This document shows, in pieces, positions 5,866-7,879 of a stretch of DNA of 7,879 nucleotides. Positions within the stretch are counted from its first letter, which is position 1. Each line of letters starts with the position of its first letter. Position numbers and translations under genes: made by a program. The notes under the pieces were generated by a model. The model made no database searches. It was not told the origin of the DNA and was given only the letters and a program-made list of their open reading frames with translations. Source of the stretch: Thermodesulfobacteriota bacterium (GTDB lineage Bacteria; Desulfobacterota; BSN033; UBA1163); the NCBI GenBank assembly GCA_030024065.1, contig JASEIE010000194.1:1-7879 (forward strand), read 5' to 3'.

Positions 5866-6163
5866 GACTTTCTCCTTTCTGATCGATGTTCATCTCTATT
5901 CTCAGCGCCTTCCCTTTGAGAAGGGCCTCTGCCACTTTGCGCCTGGCCTGGTAAATAATCCGCCCGAAGGTGGCTCGAGATATTTGCATCTTTTGCGCCG
6001 CTTCCTCATGGTAAAGTCCTTCGTAATCGGCAAGCCTCAGGGCCTCCACTTCGTCCATGTGAAGAGATACCTCTTCAAGCTTAAACAAGGGGACTCCCCT
6101 GGGCTTGAAATAATAAGCATTTGGCCTGCATCCCACATATCGGCATTTTCTCGGTCGCGCCAT
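5834..6163 (-). CDS. DUF134 (UPF0251) HTH DNA-binding protein
   Basis: This 109-residue protein matches the DUF134 family throughout. It has the invariant-looking basic start MARPRKCRYVGCRP, a YYFKPRGVPL block (17-26), the acidic segment MDEVEALRLADYEGL (36-50), and a sigma-70 region 4-like helix-turn-helix (about 52-76, HEEAAQKMQISRATFGRII). The family is regularly paired with NifX-like genes in anaerobic bacteria and archaea and is inferred to be a transcription regulator; N-terminal and C-terminal cysteines (C7, C12, C105, C106) could hold a metal or sense redox. The ATG at 6163 is set by the conserved N-terminus. There is no ribosome site upstream, and the promoter -10 ends six bases before the ATG, so translation is probably leaderless. 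The likely operator at 6169-6192 suggests autoregulation. Confidence 0.9.
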   Translation of the reverse strand: MARPRKCRYVGCRPNAYYFKPRGVPLFKLEEVSLHMDEVEALRLADYEGLYHEEAAQKMQISRATFGRIIYQARRKVAEALLKGKALRIEMNIDQKGESHEGKFCCSKG

Positions 6164-6168
6164 AAAAC

Positions 6169-6192
6169 AATTATAAGCATATGCTCATAATT
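6169..6192. promoter_or_regulatory. 24-bp palindromic operator over the -10 and spacer
   Basis: A near-perfect dyad centred between 6180 and 6181 has the core TAAGCATATGCTCATAA, with 11 of 12 pairs matching (the exception is A6175/C6186). It covers the whole spacer and the -10 box, so a bound protein would block RNA polymerase. The DUF134 protein encoded directly downstream is the obvious candidate. Confidence 0.7.
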
Positions 6193-6198
6193 TGTCAA
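6170..6198 (-). promoter_or_regulatory. consensus sigma-70 promoter of the DUF134 operon
   Basis: On the minus strand an exact TTGACA (6193-6198) and an exact TATAAT (6170-6175) are separated by an ideal 17-base spacer. Counting seven bases on from the -10 places the transcript start on the A of the DUF134 start codon at 6163. Confidence 0.85.
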
Positions 6199-6258
6199 GT
6201 GCGGCGTTTTTAGCTGAAGTGGGAAGTTACGGAACACAGCAGCATCTGAACCTAATAG

Positions 6259-6428
6259 GAAATACCTAAATTGAGCGATTTTCATAAATTTAATCGTAGG
6301 GCAACCCTTTAGGATTGTTTCTATTGCAAGGCTGAAGCCTTGCAATACGAATCACCAGGCGGGTGATTTTAAAACGCAGGCTGAAGCCTGCAGCTACAGG
6401 GTATTTCAAAAAGAATCACTCAATTTAG
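6259..6428. repeat. hairpin array enclosed by an inverted repeat
   Basis: CTAAATTGAGCGATT (6266-6280) is inverted at 6414-6428 with one mismatch, and GAAATACC (6259-6266) is inverted at 6400-6407. Between them lie three clean hairpins. The first has a 10-bp stem, ATTGCAAGGC, with a TGAA loop (6323-6346). The second has the 7-bp stem AATCACC (6350-6368). The third has the 6-bp stem GCAGGC, again with a TGAA loop (6376-6391). A fourth, worn hairpin (GCAACCC...GGATTGT) lies at 6301-6318. GCAGGCTGAAGCCTGC is an abundant intergenic repeat type. The whole resembles a small non-autonomous element or a REP cluster. Confidence 0.65.
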
Positions 6429-6524
6429 AAAATAGATGAACAGGTGGATTTGCACAGGTAGATCACTCGCATGGAATTTACAAAATGATAATCGGCTCTT
6501 CCGGCTTTTGTGTTGGTGCTTTTT

Positions 6525-6546
6525 CCCCTCTTAAGAGTAAGAGGGG
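6525..6546. repeat. 9-bp stem hairpin
   Basis: CCCCTCTTA pairs perfectly with TAAGAGGGG around a four-base AGAG loop. It is of the same style as the hairpin at 6679-6701 and lies just ahead of the DUF559 remnant; no run of T follows on either strand that would make it a good terminator. Confidence 0.6.
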
Positions 6547-6559
6547 GTGAGGGGGAGTT

Positions 6560-6712
6560 ATGAAATTTTTGTGGAATGACTCGACATGGAAGCAACGTCA
6601 GCGAGAGTTGAGGCGCAATCCGACCGAGACGGAGAAGGCTGGTCTGGACACACCTGCGAAACAGGTAACCCCTCCTTACCTCCCCTTTGGCAAAGGGGAG
6701 GGAGAAAGATAG
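6560..6712 (+). pseudogene. DUF559 (Vsr-like nuclease family) N-terminal remnant
   Basis: A 50-codon frame begins with about 27 residues typical of the start of DUF559 proteins, which are predicted endonucleases of the PD-(D/E)XK fold related to Vsr: MKFLWNDSTWKQRQRELRRN, then PTETEKA. Full proteins are about 110-130 residues. A good ribosome site (GGGGGAG) is retained. After codon 27 the similarity stops where an LW..LRN block would be expected, and the frame runs through a palindromic repeat to a TAG. The nuclease core is absent, so this is a dead remnant truncated by repeat sequence. Confidence 0.65.
6679..6701. repeat. 10-bp stem hairpin repeat
   Basis: CCTCCCCTTT pairs perfectly with AAAGGGGAGG around a GGC loop. 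It is a common intergenic repeat type and interrupts the DUF559 remnant. Confidence 0.65.
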
Positions 6713-6778
6713 GACCCACTGAAATTCCAGAAGGACCTGATGACCCAAATGTTTACTTCTGAAAAATTACTATAAAAA

Positions 6779-6841
6779 GGAGACAAGCTACTTTTCAGGG
6801 TTGTGATTTTGCCAACCGAGGAGAAAAAATAGCCTGTCCCC
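6779..6841. repeat. imperfect inverted repeat behind the Fe-S protein gene
   Basis: GGAGACAAGCTACTTTTC (6779-6796) is inverted at 6824-6841, where the minus strand reads GGGGACAGGCTATTTTTT; about 14 of 18 bases agree. It begins five bases past the stop codon of the QueG-like gene. The GGGGACAGGCTATTTTT end resembles repeat ends often found around Y1 transposase genes. It could act as a transcript end for the minus-strand operon, but no typical T-run terminator follows. Confidence 0.5.
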
Positions 6842-6845
6842 TTTA

Positions 6846-7766
6846 TTAGGCGATCAGGTCGGGTCTGGGGATTTCGAATTCGCAGGGGACGCGTGTTTGG
6901 CAGAGTCCGCAAGAGGAGGAAGCATTGTGTATTCCATATTCGAGTCGCTTTGCCTTTAATGGGTCGGAATTGATGTATTCGTGGCATTTATCTTTATTAT
7001 GGCCCTCTTCTGTGATGGCTCCGGCAGGACATCTCGGGATGCATTTACCGCATTTTTCGTTCCGGAAGAGGAGGCAGTTCTCTTTATGGTAGCCGTACTT
7101 CTTCTCGCTTGGGGTCAGTTTCAGAAGGGTGACGACACTTCCTATTCGAACAGCCATCCCTTTCGGAGTGATGAGACCATCGCTGAGGCTGAAGGTCCCA
7201 AGGCCGCAGGTGTAGGCCACATGGCGCTCTGACCAGGGAGAAACCCAGCCCACCTTTTCATCCCGGAAGTATCGAAACGTGGGCATCAGGAGAGGGGCGA
7301 CCGCCACAAAACCTAAATCCTCCAGAAATCCCACGACATGTCTTCGCAAAGCGCCATTGCAGGCCTCGCCGAAATCCCTTGTGTAGGCCCAGAGTTTGGA
7401 AGGAAATTTTTCTTCTTTGCGATTGCTCTTCCGGGTGTCCTCGGCAGCGGGTAAGACCCATGAAATGACGCTGATCTGCTCCACCTCCGGCAGAAGAAGT
7501 TCTCTGCCTTTCTCCTTTAAGGCGGCAGCGATGATTTCTCTCGGCGTAAGGTGGAATGAACCAATAAGCGACTTAAATTGGAAAAAGAGCGGATCGGTTC
7601 CCGAGGCAAACCCGACCAAAGGCTCTTCCCAGTAGGATCCGTGGTCCAGTTGGGTCCTCCGGTTCTGGTCATTCTCGTTAATGAAATTCTTGATGAGCTG
7701 TTCCAAGACTTTGTTCGGATCTTTGAGAAAAACGACCTTATCTTCTTTCATCATCAATGACCTCAC
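6846..7766 (-). CDS. QueG-like 4Fe-4S protein (epoxyqueuosine reductase family homologue)
   Basis: This 306-residue soluble protein is related to epoxyqueuosine reductase and reductive-dehalogenase-type proteins. The N-terminal two thirds show the QueG-like core, with RRHVVGFLEDLGF (141-153), ERHVAYTCGLGTFSLSDGLI (180-199) and GMAVRIGSVVTLLKL (203-217). The C-terminus has a ferredoxin-like region. The first cluster motif is normal, CGKCIPRCP (239-247). The second is unusual, CGLCQTRVPC (286-295), a CxxCx5C instead of CxxCxxxCP; C231 and C261 may serve as further ligands. QueG enzymes reduce epoxyqueuosine in tRNA using cobalamin, but this is a divergent relative and its substrate is unknown. 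The GTG at 7766 overlaps the upstream stop; ATG at 7754 or 7751, after a GAGG, is equally plausible. It is probably the last gene of an operon. Confidence 0.82.
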   Translation of the reverse strand: MRSLMMKEDKVVFLKDPNKVLEQLIKNFINENDQNRRTQLDHGSYWEEPLVGFASGTDPLFFQFKSLIGSFHLTPREIIAAALKEKGRELLLPEVEQISVISWVLPAAEDTRKSNRKEEKFPSKLWAYTRDFGEACNGALRRHVVGFLEDLGFVAVAPLLMPTFRYFRDEKVGWVSPWSERHVAYTCGLGTFSLSDGLITPKGMAVRIGSVVTLLKLTPSEKKYGYHKENCLLFRNEKCGKCIPRCPAGAITEEGHNKDKCHEYINSDPLKAKRLEYGIHNASSSCGLCQTRVPCEFEIPRPDLIA

Positions 7767-7879
7767 TCATCCTTCTCCAACTTCGTGGAGTCAAAGCCGC
7801 CCTTTTCATGAATTCCCGTCAATTTGCAACGGTATTCCTCGATGGCCAGTTTTAATGCATCCGTGGCTAAGGTGAAACA
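7763..7879 (-). CDS. C-terminal end of an unidentified protein (partial)
   Basis: The last 38 codons of a gene entering from the right edge read continuously to a TGA at 7763-7765. They include TLATDALKLAIEEYRCKLTG followed by a charged tail, GGFDSTKLEKDE. The TGA shares two bases with the GTG start of the QueG-like gene, and GGAG within its last codons could be that gene's ribosome site, so the two are very likely co-translated. I do not recognise the family from this short helical tail. Confidence 0.7.
   Translation of the reverse strand, partial: CFTLATDALKLAIEEYRCKLTGIHEKGGFDSTKLEKDE

Noticed and set aside
6425..6987. overlapping minus-strand frames of about 103-107 codons
   Set aside because: They cross the hairpin repeats and the DUF559 remnant or the Fe-S gene in other frames and show no family similarity.

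Overview
The window looks like an accessory, repeat-rich stretch of a bacterial chromosome of moderate GC content. No rRNA, tRNA or core marker gene is present, so the taxonomic hint is weak. A DUF134 regulator paired with a small NifX-like protein, a QueG-like double iron-sulfur protein, and many short palindromic repeats together suggest an anaerobe, possibly a Desulfobacterota-like (deltaproteobacterial) lineage. This is inference.

Positions 1-2186 are a graveyard of mobile and possibly defence-related genes, all on the minus strand. A cysteine desulfurase gene starts at 2186 but survives only for about 82 codons. It then runs abruptly, in another frame, into the C-terminal PIWI domain of a catalytically dead prokaryotic Argonaute. 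The Argonaute tail is cut by an apparently intact REP-associated HUH/Y1 transposase (RAYT-like) bounded by a perfect 21-bp inverted repeat. Beyond the transposase lies the 5' part of a group II intron that leaves the window on the left.

Positions 2187-3780 hold one intact gene, ywbE (DUF2196), amid about 1.4 kb of mostly non-coding DNA. This DNA carries an imperfect structured element, nested inverted repeats, a cluster of degenerate palindromic repeats, and a 46-codon remnant that resembles the end of a ribbon-helix-helix antitoxin. Positions 3783-4214 are the C-terminal end (AAA+ lid and Fis-type HTH) of a sigma-54 activator whose front has been lost at the edge of the repeat cluster.

Positions 4255-6163 form the best preserved unit, a probable minus-strand operon: DUF134 DNA-binding protein, NifX/NifB-like cofactor-binding protein with a Cys/His tail, and a full-length ChrA-type transporter. 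It is driven by a consensus sigma-70 promoter (TTGACA-17-TATAAT) placed so that the transcript should begin at or next to the start codon. A near-perfect 24-bp palindrome covers the -10 and the spacer, which makes autoregulation by the DUF134 protein a natural hypothesis.

Positions 6199-6845 are again repeats: three clean hairpins inside a flanking inverted repeat, two further hairpins, a DUF559-type nuclease remnant and an inverted repeat behind the next gene. Positions 6846-7879 hold a QueG-like Fe-S protein whose start overlaps the stop of an upstream gene, of which only the last 38 codons are in the window.
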